DNA of 64,000 nucleotides from Halorubrum salinarum (GCF_013267195.1 NZ_CP053941.1:1240001-1304000), one strand, 5' to 3'. Positions 34,726 to 44,481 are shown, counted from the first letter of the stretch. A program made the numbers and translations. Notes: generated from the sequence alone by a model not told the origin.

Positions 34726-34726
34726 T

Positions 34727-35848
34727 ATGAGCGAACCACTACTCAGCGTACGCGATCTCAAGACACAGTTCTTCACCGAGGACGGGACGGTCCGCGCCGT
34801 CGACGGCATCTCCTTCGACGTCAACGAGGGGGAGATCGTCGGGCTCGTCGGCGAGTCGGGCGCGGGCAAGTCCGTCGCGACCTCCAGTATCCTCCGGCTC
34901 GTGGACAGCCCCGGCGAGATCGTCGGCGGCGAGATCGAGTTCAAAGGCGAGACGATCTTCGGCCTCGAAGAGGGCGACGACGGCGAGTTGCGCCCGCGCG
35001 ACGAGATGCTCACCGAAGAGGAGATGCGGAAGCGGATCCGCGGCCGCGAGATCGCGATCATCTTCCAGGACCCGATGGAGTCGCTGAACCCCGTGTTCAC
35101 GGTCGGGGGACAGCTCCGGGAGTTCATCGAGATCAACCGCGACCTGGGGGCCCAGGAGGCGAAGGAAGAGGCGATCGACATGCTCAGAGAGGTGGGGATC
35201 CCGGCGCCGGAGTCCCGGTACGACGAGTACCCCCACCAGTTCTCCGGCGGGATGCGACAGCGCGTGCTGATCGCGATGGCGCTGGCCTGCCAGCCCGACC
35301 TGATCATCGCCGACGAGCCGACGACCGCGCTCGACGTGACGGTCGAAGGCGAGATCCTAGAGATGGTCAAGGAGCTCCAGGAGAAGTACGACACCTCGTT
35401 CATCTGGGTCACCCACGACATGAGCGTCGTCGCGGAGATCTGCGACCGGGTGAACGTGATGTACCTCGGCGAGATCATCGAGCAGGCGGAGGTCGACGAC
35501 CTGTTCTACGACACGAAACACCCGTACACCTCGGCGCTGCTCGACTCGATGCCGCGCCCCGACCGGACGGTCGACGAACTCAGACCGATCCAGGGGGTGA
35601 TGCCGGAGGCGATCGACCCGCCCTCGGGCTGTCGGTTCCACTCGCGGTGTCCCGAGGCCAGGGAGGTGTGCCGGGAGGTCCACCCCGAGCCGCGGGACCT
35701 GAGCGAGGCGGGCGAGCCGCCCCACACCGCGGCGTGCGTGAAACACGACGCGTTCGAGGTCGGCTACGACGAGAGCCCGGCGATCGAGACGGAGGCCACC
35801 GGCGGGTTCTCCGCCGGCCTCACCGAGACCGGGGGTGAGGCGGAATGA
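34727..35848 (+). CDS. ABC transporter ATP-binding protein, DppD/OppD type
   Basis: 373 aa. Walker [12 protein letters not shown]-loop [10 protein letters not shown], signature FSGGMRQRV, Walker [13 protein letters not shown], and H-loop WVTHDM. The C-terminal oligo-HPY domain has four cysteines (CRFHSRC, REVC, AAC) that in related proteins can ligate an iron-sulfur cluster. It powers the importer with the next gene, which it overlaps by ATGA. Confidence 0.95.
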   Translation: MSEPLLSVRDLKTQFFTEDGTVRAVDGISFDVNEGEIVGLVGESGAGKSVATSSILRLVDSPGEIVGGEIEFKGETIFGLEEGDDGELRPRDEMLTEEEMRKRIRGREIAIIFQDPMESLNPVFTVGGQLREFIEINRDLGAQEAKEEAIDMLREVGIPAPESRYDEYPHQFSGGMRQRVLIAMALACQPDLIIADEPTTALDVTVEGEILEMVKELQEKYDTSFIWVTHDMSVVAEICDRVNVMYLGEIIEQAEVDDLFYDTKHPYTSALLDSMPRPDRTVDELRPIQGVMPEAIDPPSGCRFHSRCPEAREVCREVHPEPRDLSEAGEPPHTAACVKHDAFEVGYDESPAIETEATGGFSAGLTETGGEAE

Positions 35849-37209
35849 GCCGGGTCGGCCCGCCGGAGTCGGACCCCGAGGCGCTGTTACAGGTCCGCGA
35901 CCTCTGTAAGTACTTCGACAACGAGAGCGGCCTGCTGGCCGGCGTCGAGCTCGACGACGAGTTCCCGTACGTCTCGCGGTCGACCTCCGACGTGCGCGCC
36001 GTCGACGGCGTGAGCTTCGACATCAAGGAGGGGGAGACCCTCGGGCTCGTCGGCGAGTCCGGCTGCGGGAAGTCGACGCTGGCGCGCACCGTCCTCCGGC
36101 TGCTCGAACCGACCAGCGGGAGCGTCTACTTCCAGGGCGAGGACCTCGCCGAGCTGTCCGGCGAGCCGCTGCGGCGGATGCGGAAGGACATGCAGATGAT
36201 CTTCCAGGACCCGCAGTCCTCGCTCGACCCCCGGATGAAGGTCGGGCCCATCGTCGAAGAGCCGATGAAGGCCCACGACATGCTCGACGAGGAGGGCCGT
36301 GAGGCCCGCGCCAAGGAGCTGTTAGAGAAGGTCGGGCTCGACCCGCAACACTACAACCGGTACCCGCACGCGTTCTCCGGCGGGCAGCGCCAGCGCGTGA
36401 ACCTCGCGCGGGCGCTGTCGGTGAATCCGGACTTCATCGTCTGCGACGAGCCCGTGTCGGCGCTCGACGTGTCGATCCAGGCGCAGGTGCTGAACACGAT
36501 GGAGGAGCTCCAAGAGGAGTTCGACCTGACGTACCTGTTCATCGCGCACGACCTGAGCGTCATCCGCCACATCTCCGACCGCGTGGCGGTGATGTACCTC
36601 GGGAACATCGTCGAGCTGGCCGACAAAGAGGAGCTGTTCGAGAACCCGAAGCACCCGTACACCCGGGCGCTGCTGGACGCCATCCCCGTCCCGGACCCGC
36701 GGAGCGGCGGGCGGACCGCGCTTCTCTCCGGCGACGTGCCGTCGCCGATCGACCCGCCCTCCGGCTGCCGGTTCCGGACGCGGTGTCCGGAGGTGATCCA
36801 GCCGGACGAGTACGACATGAGCGACGACGCCTGGCGGAACGTCGTGGCGTTCCAGCGGGCGGTCGACCGCCGGGAGTTCGAGGAGACCGACCCCGACGCG
36901 CTCCGGTCGCGGTACTTCGGGGACGCGGCGCCGAGCGGCGAGGCCGGCACCCTGCTCGACGAGGCGCTCGGGCACATCGAGCGCGACGAGTTCGACGAGG
37001 CCGAGCGGATCCTCGTCGAACGGTTCGCGGACCGGAGCGTCTGCGCGACGACGACGCCGGCCTACGAGGTGCCGTCCGACCTCACCGACGGCCGTCACTA
37101 CGCCGCGTGTCACCTGCGTCGCGACGAGGCGCTCGCGAGCGACGTGGACGAGGCCGCGGCGGACGCCGCGGCCCGCCGCGGCGCGGAAGCGCCCGAAGCG
37201 GACGACTGA
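35845..37209 (+). CDS. ABC transporter ATP-binding protein, DppF/OppF type, with insertion
   Basis: 454 aa, about 100 longer than usual. Walker [10 protein letters not shown], signature [15 protein letters not shown], Walker [14 protein letters not shown] short insertion ([24 protein letters not shown]) lies between the first strand and Walker A. The C-terminal domain starts CRFRTRC (Cys308) but its second cysteine pair (Cys400 and the AACH cysteine near 422) comes only after about 80 extra residues, an acidic helical insertion. The tail is Ala/Glu-rich. Last gene of the operon. Confidence 0.92.
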   Translation: MSRVGPPESDPEALLQVRDLCKYFDNESGLLAGVELDDEFPYVSRSTSDVRAVDGVSFDIKEGETLGLVGESGCGKSTLARTVLRLLEPTSGSVYFQGEDLAELSGEPLRRMRKDMQMIFQDPQSSLDPRMKVGPIVEEPMKAHDMLDEEGREARAKELLEKVGLDPQHYNRYPHAFSGGQRQRVNLARALSVNPDFIVCDEPVSALDVSIQAQVLNTMEELQEEFDLTYLFIAHDLSVIRHISDRVAVMYLGNIVELADKEELFENPKHPYTRALLDAIPVPDPRSGGRTALLSGDVPSPIDPPSGCRFRTRCPEVIQPDEYDMSDDAWRNVVAFQRAVDRREFEETDPDALRSRYFGDAAPSGEAGTLLDEALGHIERDEFDEAERILVERFADRSVCATTTPAYEVPSDLTDGRHYAACHLRRDEALASDVDEAAADAAARRGAEAPEADD

Positions 37210-37273
37210 GCGCCGGCAGTTTTCGCAGGCCGCTGCGGTAGGGAATCTTCTTCCGGGAGCGTGAGTCGCCCGG

Positions 37274-37771
37274 CTATCGGATCCGGATCTGCGTGGCGTC
37301 CTCGTGGCGCTCGTCGGCGCCCGGGACCGGCACGAACACGGAGACCGTGTGGTCCCCGCGCTCGGCCCGGACGGACCGGTCGAGCCCGTCGTCGTCGGTG
37401 CGGCGGAACCGGCCGTTCCACGTGGCCGTCGCGCGCTTCGTCTCGCCGGCCCGGAGCGACAGCGACGAGCCCTCGCCGCGGACGTAGCGCCGCTCGTCGG
37501 TGGCCTCGACGACGCCGTCGACCGCCCACCCCCACAGGCGGCCGGTCGACGTGGGGACCTCGACCGGGACCGGGAGGCGGTTGCGGATCGCGACGGTGAT
37601 CGCGACCGGCTCGTCGGGCGCGTACTCGGCGGCGTCGGTGCTGACCGTCACCTCGATCGCTCGCCGCGCCACCGACCGCGGCACGACGCGGCCGACGGCC
37701 TCGGAGAGGTAGTTCTTCGTCTCGTCGAAGCCGGTTCGGTCCGACTGGCTGTCGTGTCGTCTGTCGACCAT
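37274..37771 (-). CDS. BsuPI-like beta-sandwich protein
   Basis: 165 aa. After a polar N-terminus, residues ~40-165 hold strands typical of BsuPI (intracellular proteinase inhibitor-like) domains: EYAPDEPVAITVAIRNRLPVPVEVPTSTG, LWGWAVDG, LRAGETKRATATWNGRF and GDHTVSVFVPV. No signal peptide is seen, so it is probably cytoplasmic. Biological role unknown. The gene ends 64 nt from the ABC operon end (convergent). Confidence 0.65.
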   Translation of the reverse strand: MVDRRHDSQSDRTGFDETKNYLSEAVGRVVPRSVARRAIEVTVSTDAAEYAPDEPVAITVAIRNRLPVPVEVPTSTGRLWGWAVDGVVEATDERRYVRGEGSSLSLRAGETKRATATWNGRFRRTDDDGLDRSVRAERGDHTVSVFVPVPGADERHEDATQIRIR

Positions 37772-37839
37772 GTGCGTCTCTGAAGGCTGGAACCCGGCGA
37801 TGCCGGCTGCGTTCGGGTCGCGATAGGCGCGTCGCGGTA

Positions 37840-38217
37840 CTAAGCGTTCGGGTCGGCGGCTCCCGGCGACCCGCCGCCGTCGACCACTTCGACCAGTTTC
37901 ATTAGAGGGTAGCCGTCCTCCATCTCCATCCGGGTGCGGACGGTGACGCCTGCGTACTCGATCCGCATCCGGACGTCCATCAGCGAGCCGGTGAGTTCGG
38001 TGTAGCCGTTCTCGTGGTCGATGGCGTCGGCGACGCGGTCGTCGTGGACCGTCACGTCGACGGCCGCGCAGTGCGGCTGGTTCTCGATGGCCTCCGCCAT
38101 CGCCGCCTCCAGGCTCCGCGTGCTCGACGTGCTGACGGGCGTGCCGGCGAACTGGTGGTACAGCGAGCCGAACTTGATCCCCGCCTCGAAACACGCCTGC
38201 TGGGCGTCGGTTGCCAT
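37840..38217 (-). CDS. mptD: archaeal dihydroneopterin aldolase MptD
   Basis: 125 aa. Residues CFEAGIKFGSLYHQFAGTPVS at the N-terminus, QPHCAAVDV and the late NGYTELTGSLMDVRMRIEYAGVTVRTRMEMEDGYPLMKLVEV match the archaeal MptD family (DUF372), which releases glycolaldehyde from dihydroneopterin on the way to tetrahydrofolate or methanopterin-type cofactors. No partner gene of the pathway is adjacent. Assignment from motif memory. Confidence 0.8.
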   Translation of the reverse strand: MATDAQQACFEAGIKFGSLYHQFAGTPVSTSSTRSLEAAMAEAIENQPHCAAVDVTVHDDRVADAIDHENGYTELTGSLMDVRMRIEYAGVTVRTRMEMEDGYPLMKLVEVVDGGGSPGAADPNA

Positions 38218-38291
38218 GGCGGAACGCGGCCGCGGGCGGGCAAGAAGGTTCGGACGGCGGACGGAGGCGGAGTCGGGACCGCGGACCGCGG

Positions 38292-39509
38292 CTATCCGCC
38301 GGCGCGCAGCGGGAGCAGGCCGTCGTCGTCCCCGGATCCGTCGTCGCTGGTGTTGTCTCCGGTCGTGTCGTCGCCGGAACCGCCGTCAGTCGTGTCGTCG
38401 CCGCTCGTGTCGTCCCCGGAGCCGTCGTCGGTCGTGGTTCCCCCGTCGCCTGAGTCGTCGGAATCGGTCGAGCCCTCGGAGTCGGTCGAGCCGCCGTCAC
38501 CGGACGTCCCGTCGGCGCTCGTTCCGTTCCCCTGATGGAGCCCCTCGTCGAAGATGTCGGTCTCGACCGTTTCCTCGTACGTCAGCGCGTCCAGCGGGAC
38601 GGTGAGCTCCTCGCCACCGGGGAGTTCGACCACCGCGTAGAACTCGATCCGGAGGTCGCTCACCTGGTGGCCGTTGACGGACTCGTCGAGGTGGGTGACC
38701 CACCACTCGTCGAGGCGCTCGTTGCGGAGCGCGGCCGTGAGTTCGATCGTCTCGGAGCCGTACGAGGGGATGACGTACTCCTCCTCGGTCGACCCGGAGC
38801 CCATCGCGACGCCGTTCATCGTCACGTCGTAGCCGATCTCGGTGACGACGTACGGTTCGAGGTTGGGGTTGTAGGCGTCGAACTCCATCTCGATCGGCGT
38901 CTCGGCCTCGCTCACCGTCCCCCAGCGGCCGCGCGTCTCGTTGACGTAGAGGACCGGGTCGTCCACGAGCGGCGCGTCGGCGTTCACCGGGCGCGTCTCG
39001 TCGGACGTGAACGCGCCGATGAGGTCCGTCTCGATCTCGCGGGTTCGGGTGAGGTCCGCGCTCCGGCCGAGGAGGTCGGAGGTGACCGTCGCGTCGATCG
39101 CGACCGTCGTCCGCTCGCCGTTCCGGACGTGGCTGGTCCACCACGGCGGGATCGCGTCGTTGTCCAGGTCGGTCTCGAAGGCGATAGAGGAGTTGCCGGA
39201 GCCGACGCTGACCCCCTCGCGGCCGCCGCGCGCCATCTCGACGTCGTTCATCGAGACGGTGTAGTTCATCGAGACGCCGTCGAGGCCGACGCCGATCGGG
39301 TTCGGGTTCGAGACGACGAGGTCGGTCTCGACGACCGTCGTCTCGTTCGTCACGTCGCCGAAGGAGTTGTTCACGGCGGCGACGCTCGGGACGCCGAGGA
39401 CGCCGAGCGCGACCGCCCCGCCGACGGCGGCGACGACGACCGCCACGCCGACGACCGCGGCCCGAAGTTTGCTCGCGGTGAGCGCCGAGGCGACGCGGTC
39501 CAGAGCCAT
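38292..39509 (-). CDS. LEA14-type (WHy domain) membrane-anchored protein
   Basis: 405 aa. An N-terminal membrane helix (about residues 17-40) is followed by two LEA type-2/WHy beta domains: the first around VVETDLVVSNPNPIGVGLDGVSMNYTVSMNDV, the second around TPIEMEFDAYNPNLEPYVVTEIGYDVTMNG. The C-terminal 75 residues are Ser/Asp/Gly/Thr low complexity. Exported face predicted. WHy domains are linked with desiccation and stress in plants; the haloarchaeal role is inferred to be cell-envelope related. A CCTTTATCGG block is 27 nt upstream. Confidence 0.85.
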   Translation of the reverse strand: MALDRVASALTASKLRAAVVGVAVVVAAVGGAVALGVLGVPSVAAVNNSFGDVTNETTVVETDLVVSNPNPIGVGLDGVSMNYTVSMNDVEMARGGREGVSVGSGNSSIAFETDLDNDAIPPWWTSHVRNGERTTVAIDATVTSDLLGRSADLTRTREIETDLIGAFTSDETRPVNADAPLVDDPVLYVNETRGRWGTVSEAETPIEMEFDAYNPNLEPYVVTEIGYDVTMNGVAMGSGSTEEEYVIPSYGSETIELTAALRNERLDEWWVTHLDESVNGHQVSDLRIEFYAVVELPGGEELTVPLDALTYEETVETDIFDEGLHQGNGTSADGTSGDGGSTDSEGSTDSDDSGDGGTTTDDGSGDDTSGDDTTDGGSGDDTTGDNTSDDGSGDDDGLLPLRAGG

Positions 39510-39622
39510 ACCGGCCCGTTTCGATCGGCCGATAAAGGCGTGTCGCTCGGGGGAGGAGGCGAGGGTCGGCGGGCGGGGAGTCGAACCGAAGGCGTTTGGT
39601 GCGGCGGGCGGAACAGGCGGAC

Positions 39623-40942
39623 ATGAACTACCTCCGCGTGCGCGGCGGACGAGTGCTCCGGCCCGACGGCCGAGTCGAGCGGGCGGACGTCGCGGTCGAC
39701 CGCGACGAGGGAACGGTCCGGGCCGTGGGGTCGCCGGACGAGGTGGACGAGGCGCTCGGCGGGGCGGCCGCCGAGACGCTCGACGCGTCGGGGTCGCTGG
39801 TGATGCCGGGGCTCGTCAACGCGCACACGCACGTCGCGATGACGCTGCTCCGCGGGTACGCGGACGACAAGCCGCTCGACCCGTGGCTCCGCGAGGACAT
39901 CTGGCCGGCGGAGGCCGAGCTGACGCCCGACGACATCGAGGCGGGCGCCGAGCTGGGCGCCGTAGAGATGATCCGGTCCGGGACGACCGCGTTCGCGGAC
40001 ATGTACTTCGCGATGGACCGCGTCGCCGACGTCGTCGACCGCGCCGGGCTGCGCGCGCGGCTCGGCCACGGCGTCGTGACCGTGGGGAAGGACGACGCGG
40101 ACGCACGCGCGGACGTCGAGGAGAGCCTCGCGGTCGCGCGCGACCTCGACGGCGCCGCGGACGGGCGGATCCGCACCGCGTTCATGCCGCACTCGCTGAC
40201 GACGGTCGGCGAGGAGTTCCTCCGCGAGGGGGTCGCCGAGGCCAGGGCGGCGGGGGTTCCCGTCCACCTCCACGCGAACGAGACGACAGACGAGGTGGAC
40301 CCCATCGTCGACGAGCGCGGCGAGCGACCGATCGCGTACGCCGACGACCTCGACGCGCTCGGCCCGGAGGACTTCTTCGCGCACGGCGTCCACGTCGACG
40401 GGTCGGAGATCGACCGGCTCGCCGAGGCGGGGACCGCGGTGGTCCACTGCCCGGCCTCGAACATGAAGCTCGCCAGCGGGATGGCGCCGGTCCGGCGCCT
40501 GCGCGAGGCCGGCGTGACGGTCGCGCTCGGCACGGACGGGGCGGCCTCGAACAACGACCTCGACGTGTTCGACGAGATGCGCGACGCCGCGATGCTCGGG
40601 AAACTGGCCGCTGACGACGCGAGCGCGGTCCCCGCGGCGGCGGTCGTGGAGATGGCGACGGCCGGCGGCGCGGACGCCCTGGGCCTCCCGGGCGGCCGGA
40701 TCGAGGCGGGGGCGGCGGCCGACCTCGCGGTGGTCGACCTCGACGCCCCGCACCTGACGCCGGTCCACGACCCCGTCTCGCACCTCGCGTACGCGGCCCG
40801 CGGGAGCGACGTGCGCCACACCGTCTGCGACGGCGAGGTCCTCATGCGCGACCGCGAGGTGCTGACGCTGGACGCCGACGCGGTCCAAGAGCGCGCCGCG
40901 GCCGCCGCGAGCGACCTCGTCGACCGGGTCGAGGGGAACTGA
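39623..40942 (+). CDS. dadD: 5'-deoxyadenosine/SAH/MTA deaminase (DadD/MtaD-like amidohydrolase)
   Basis: 439 aa amidohydrolase. Metal ligands NAHTHV near residue 69, HLHANET near residue 219, HGVHVDGSE near 256 and GTDGAASNN near 302. Archaeal enzymes of this group deaminate 5'-deoxyadenosine, S-adenosylhomocysteine and methylthioadenosine. S-adenosylhomocysteine hydrolase is encoded 2.2 kb downstream, consistent with SAM by-product salvage. The ATG at 39623 aligns with family N-termini; the earlier GTG adds nine residues. Exact substrate preference cannot be read from sequence. Confidence 0.88.
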   Translation: MNYLRVRGGRVLRPDGRVERADVAVDRDEGTVRAVGSPDEVDEALGGAAAETLDASGSLVMPGLVNAHTHVAMTLLRGYADDKPLDPWLREDIWPAEAELTPDDIEAGAELGAVEMIRSGTTAFADMYFAMDRVADVVDRAGLRARLGHGVVTVGKDDADARADVEESLAVARDLDGAADGRIRTAFMPHSLTTVGEEFLREGVAEARAAGVPVHLHANETTDEVDPIVDERGERPIAYADDLDALGPEDFFAHGVHVDGSEIDRLAEAGTAVVHCPASNMKLASGMAPVRRLREAGVTVALGTDGAASNNDLDVFDEMRDAAMLGKLAADDASAVPAAAVVEMATAGGADALGLPGGRIEAGAAADLAVVDLDAPHLTPVHDPVSHLAYAARGSDVRHTVCDGEVLMRDREVLTLDADAVQERAAAAASDLVDRVEGN

Positions 40943-40977
40943 AACGGGCGACACCCGCGCGAGAACGACACGGAGAC

Positions 40978-41355
40978 GGTGGCGCGTGCCTGCGAGCGGC
41001 CGCCGACGGCGGCCGCGAGACAGCACGCGCGAGGGAGTCGCGAACGAAGTGAGCGACGAGGCTGGGGAGGCGTGAGGTGCGGTCGCTGTGCGTTCCCGCG
41101 AGCGCAGCGAGCGGGAGCACGGAAGTCGCAGCCCGCGCAGCGAACGGAGTGAGCGAGCAGGACCGTCTTCCGGAGGGGCGGGACTCAAAGGGGCAGTCGC
41201 CGGCGGCTTCGCCGCCGGCTGCCCGTGGCGCTACGCGCCACGCTGCCGTGAGGGCGGCGCAGGTGACGCAAGGACCGCAGCGAGGGAGCGAACGTAGTGA
41301 GCGACCGACTGCGGACCGCAGCGAGCGTGCGCCGCCCTCACGGCTGGGGCTTTGG
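40978..41355. repeat. structured repeat element, copy A (possible ncRNA)
   Basis: Shares several blocks with 48474-48719: GGTGGCGCGTGCC at 40978, 18 nt at 41023-41040, 33 identical nt at 41054-41086, GGGACTCAAAGGGGCAGTCG at 41180-41199 and CGGCTGGGGCTTTGG at 41341-41355. Stems visible here: GCGCGTGC/GCACGCGC (40982-40989 with 41023-41030) around a 9-bp hairpin, a 5-bp stem with 11-nt loop (41037-41057), a 9-bp hairpin at 41199-41219, one at 41225-41241, and a 16-bp long-range pairing 41246-41261 with 41328-41343. No convincing ORF. RNA strand undetermined. Confidence 0.75.
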
Positions 41356-41655
41356 AGGTGTTTTCCGCCGATCGTCAGTCGGTGACTTATAAATGGGCCG
41401 TGAAGGCTCCGTCGGTAGTCACCACGCTGACAGAGGCTGCGCGAACAGACGATACGGAAACGACGTAGTGCGCGCGAGCGGCGACCGACGCGCGTCCGGG
41501 ACCGAAACGGGGTCCGATCGCGCCCGAAACCGGTCCCGACTCCCCGATATCCCAAAACAAACGCCTCAGCGCCGTTAACCCGAATACAAACCGAATTAAA
41601 CCGCGTTAAGGGAGTTCGCTCTTTATGTGTGAACAGGGGCAGGACCCGAGTGGAC
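41356..41655 (+). promoter_or_regulatory. upstream region of the Ig-repeat surface protein
   Basis: A 300-bp stretch without a gene. It has ACTTATAAATG at about 41384-41394 (TATA-like on both strands), then an A-rich direct repeat CCGAATACAAA/CCGAATTAAA at 41580-41600 flanked by GTTAACC and GTTAAGG, and a CTTTATG block near 41620 about 34 nt before the ATG. The repeats could be activator sites. Confidence 0.45.
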
Positions 41656-42978
41656 ATGAGCGAACGCACGACAGCCATCCTACTGATCGCGGTCGTCGCG
41701 CTCGGCGCGATGACCGGCGTCGCGGCCGCCGACGGCGACCTCGAAGTGGCGGTCGACGACGCGGACGGCGAACCGACGGTCACGGTGACAGAGAACGGCA
41801 CCGCGGTCGAGAACGCGACGGTCCTCGTCGAGGTGGTCGACGAAGAGAACGAGTCGTACGCGGGAGCGGGCGAGTACGAGACGGACGCGAACGGCAGCGT
41901 CCAGCTCCCCGCCGCCGAGGAGGACGTGACCGTCGAGGTGACGGCCGCCTCCGGTAACGACACCGCCTCGGCGACGGTCGACCTCGAGGCGCCCGACGGC
42001 CTCGAACTGGAGGTCGACGACGAGGACGGCGAGCCCGTCGTCACGGTGACGGACGACGACGAGGCGGTCGCGAACGCCTCGGTGAACGTGACGGTGGCCG
42101 ACGGCGAGAACGCCACCTACGCCGGCGCCGGCGACTACGAGACCGACGCGAACGGCACGGTGACGCTGCCGGCCGCCGAGGAGGACGTGACCGTCGAGGT
42201 CACCGCCGGGTACGAGAACGACTCGGTCTCCGAGACCGTCGAGCTGGAGGCGCCCGACGGCCTCGAACTGGAGGTCGAGGACACCGACGAGGAGCCCGTC
42301 GTCACGGTGACGAACGACGACGAGGCGGTCGCGAACGCGACGGTCGTCGTCGCGCTCGCCGACGACGCGGGCGAGAACGCCTCGTACGCGGGCACGGGCG
42401 AGTACGAGACGGACGCGGACGGCACCGTCGAGCTGCCCGCCGCCGAGGAGAACGTCACGGTCGACGTGACCGCCGAGTACGAGAACGAGACCGTCTCGGA
42501 GACGGTCGAGCTGACCGTCGGCGAGGAGGACGAGGACGACGAGGCCGACGCGGGCACGCCGTTCGGCCAGCTGGTCCGCGAGTTCATCCAGGGGCTCAAG
42601 GACCGGAACAGCGACATCGGCGGCGCCGTCTCGGACTTCGTGACGGAGAACAACCCCGGCAACGCGCCGGACCACGCGGGCGGCCCCGGCGGCCCGGACG
42701 AGGCTGACGACGACGAGGCCGACAACGAGACCGACGCGCCCGGCAACGGCAACGCGCCCGAGGGCGTCGGCAACGGTCAGGGCGGCCCGCCGGACCACGC
42801 CGGGAACGGCGACGACGCGGACGACGAGGACGGCGCGGACGACGAGGACGCGGAGGAAGACGAGGCCGAGGAGGACGAGGATGACGGCGACGACGACGAG
42901 GAGGACGACGAAGAAGAAGACGACGAGGATGACGACGACGCCGGCCCCGGTAACGGGAACGGCAACGGCCCGCCGTAA
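41656..42978 (+). CDS. secreted protein with three Ig-like repeats and acidic tail
   Basis: 440 aa. Signal peptide MSERTTAILLIAVVALGAMTGVAAAD. Three tandem repeats of roughly 85 residues (about 22-107, 108-193, 194-285), each built as LEVAVDDADGEPTVTVTENG ... YAGAGEYETDANGSVQLPAAEEDVTVEV, resemble bacterial Ig-like/carboxypeptidase-regulatory beta domains. Many N-x-S/T sites occur in them. A short helical segment (FGQLVREFIQGLKDRNSDIGGAVSDF) follows, then a Gly/Pro/Asn region and about 60 nearly all-acidic residues ending GNGNGNGPP. No membrane anchor is visible at the C-terminus. Surface or matrix protein inferred. Confidence 0.8.
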   Translation: MSERTTAILLIAVVALGAMTGVAAADGDLEVAVDDADGEPTVTVTENGTAVENATVLVEVVDEENESYAGAGEYETDANGSVQLPAAEEDVTVEVTAASGNDTASATVDLEAPDGLELEVDDEDGEPVVTVTDDDEAVANASVNVTVADGENATYAGAGDYETDANGTVTLPAAEEDVTVEVTAGYENDSVSETVELEAPDGLELEVEDTDEEPVVTVTNDDEAVANATVVVALADDAGENASYAGTGEYETDADGTVELPAAEENVTVDVTAEYENETVSETVELTVGEEDEDDEADAGTPFGQLVREFIQGLKDRNSDIGGAVSDFVTENNPGNAPDHAGGPGGPDEADDDEADNETDAPGNGNAPEGVGNGQGGPPDHAGNGDDADDEDGADDEDAEEDEAEEDEDDGDDDEEDDEEEDDEDDDDAGPGNGNGNGPP

Positions 42979-43025
42979 CTGACGCGCGGGCGACGCGGTC
43001 CCCGAGGCGCGAGCGGTTCGGTCCC

Positions 43026-43061
43026 GTTTCTCTCTTTCTCCTCGTCGACCCCTCGACGAGG
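43026..43061 (+). terminator. pyrimidine tract plus hairpin after the Ig-repeat gene
   Basis: The run TTTCTCTCTTTCTC is followed by the 9-bp hairpin CCTCGTCGA-CCCC-TCGACGAGG at 43040-43061. T-rich tracts end archaeal transcripts, so this is a plausible terminator. It also separates the next promoter. Confidence 0.5.
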
Positions 43062-43118
43062 ACCGTCGACGCGATCGGTGTCGGCAGGGTTTAGTGCGCC
43101 GTGAGCGAACCGAGAGGT

Positions 43119-44408
43119 ATGAGCGAGACCGCGTATCCGCCGGTGTCACAGCACCTCTCGGACGTCGATACGGCCCGAGAGGAGGGGCGCCGGAAGATGG
43201 ACTGGGCGCTCCAGCACATGCCGATCTTGAACGCCCTCCGCGAGGAGTTCGTCGACGAGCAGCCGCTCGAAGGCGAGACGATCGCGATGGCGATGCACGT
43301 CGAGGCGAAGACGGCGAACCTCGTCGAACTGCTCGCCGAGGGCGGCGCCGAGGTCGCGATCACCGGCTGTAACCCCCTCTCGACGCACGACGACGTGTCG
43401 GCCGCGCTCGACGCCCACGAGTCGATCACCTCCTACGCCGTGCGCGGCGTGGACGACGACGAGTACTACGACGCGATGCACGCCTGCATCGCCCACGAGC
43501 CGACCATCACCGTCGACGACGGGATGGACATGGTGAAGCTCGTCCACGAGGAGTACCCCGACCTGATCGACTCCATCGTCGGCGGCGCCGAGGAGACGAC
43601 CACGGGCGTCGACCGCCTGCGCGCGATGGACGCCGACGGCGAGCTCCACTACCCCGTCTTCGCGGTGAACGACACGCCGATGAAGCAGCTGTTCGACAAC
43701 GTCCACGGCACGGGCGAGTCGTCGCTCGCGACCATCGCGATGACGACGAACCTCTCGTGGGCCGGGAAGAACGTCGTCGTCGGCGGCTACGGCCAGTGCG
43801 GGAAGGGCGTCGCCAAGAAGGCCGCCGGACAGAACGCGAACGTCATCGTCTGCGAGGTCGACCCGCGGAAGGCCCTGGAGGCGCACATGGAGGGGTACGA
43901 GGTGCTCCCCATGGCGGAGGCCGCGAAGAAGGGCGACGTGTTCATCACGACCACGGGCAACCGCGACGTGATCACCCGCGAGCACTTCGAGGCGATGGAC
44001 GACGGCGTCCTGCTCGCGAACGCCGGCCACTTCGACGTTGAAGTAAACCTCGACGACCTCGACGACCTCGCCGTCGACCGCTACGAGGTCCGCGACGGCG
44101 TCGAGGGGTTCGAGATGGAGGACGGCCGCGTCCTGAACGTCATCGCGGAGGGGCGGCTCGTCAACCTCGCCGCGCCCATCGCTCTCGGCCACCCGGTCGA
44201 GGTGATGGACCAGAGCTTCGGCGTCCAGGCGGTCGTCGTCCGCGAACTGGCCGCCAACGGCGACGCGTACGACGCCGGCGTCCACGACGTGCCCGACGAG
44301 CTCGACCGCGAGGTCGCGGACATCAAGCTGGCCGCCGAGGGCGTCGAGTACGACGACCTCACCGACGAGCAGCGCGAGTACATGGGCAGCTGGGAGCACG
44401 GGACCTGA
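43119..44408 (+). CDS. ahcY: adenosylhomocysteinase (SAH hydrolase)
   Basis: 429 aa cytoplasmic NAD-bound enzyme splitting S-adenosylhomocysteine to homocysteine and adenosine. Substrate half has MHVEAKTANLVELLAEGGAEV, GGAEETTTGV and FAVNDTPMKQLFDNVHGTGESS; NAD site VVGGYGQCGKGVAKKA; then ITTTGNRDVI, NAGHFDVEV and the C-terminal LGHPVEVMDQSFGVQ. Start at the ATG 28 nt after a GGGTTTAGTG block; a GTG six codons earlier is less likely. It removes the product of methyltransferases such as the one at 48815. Confidence 0.96.
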   Translation: MSETAYPPVSQHLSDVDTAREEGRRKMDWALQHMPILNALREEFVDEQPLEGETIAMAMHVEAKTANLVELLAEGGAEVAITGCNPLSTHDDVSAALDAHESITSYAVRGVDDDEYYDAMHACIAHEPTITVDDGMDMVKLVHEEYPDLIDSIVGGAEETTTGVDRLRAMDADGELHYPVFAVNDTPMKQLFDNVHGTGESSLATIAMTTNLSWAGKNVVVGGYGQCGKGVAKKAAGQNANVIVCEVDPRKALEAHMEGYEVLPMAEAAKKGDVFITTTGNRDVITREHFEAMDDGVLLANAGHFDVEVNLDDLDDLAVDRYEVRDGVEGFEMEDGRVLNVIAEGRLVNLAAPIALGHPVEVMDQSFGVQAVVVRELAANGDAYDAGVHDVPDELDREVADIKLAAEGVEYDDLTDEQREYMGSWEHGT

Positions 44409-44481
44409 GACGGCGCGGGACTCCCGGCGGTCGCCCGGCCGCCTTCGACCCGTTTTTGTGCCGCCCGACCGTACCGATCCC

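Noticed and set aside
35845-37209. Frameshift or fusion at the DppF C-terminus
   Set aside because: The frame is continuous, codon use is unchanged, and the second cysteine pair plus HYAACHL motif returns in the same frame, so an in-frame insertion is the simpler reading.
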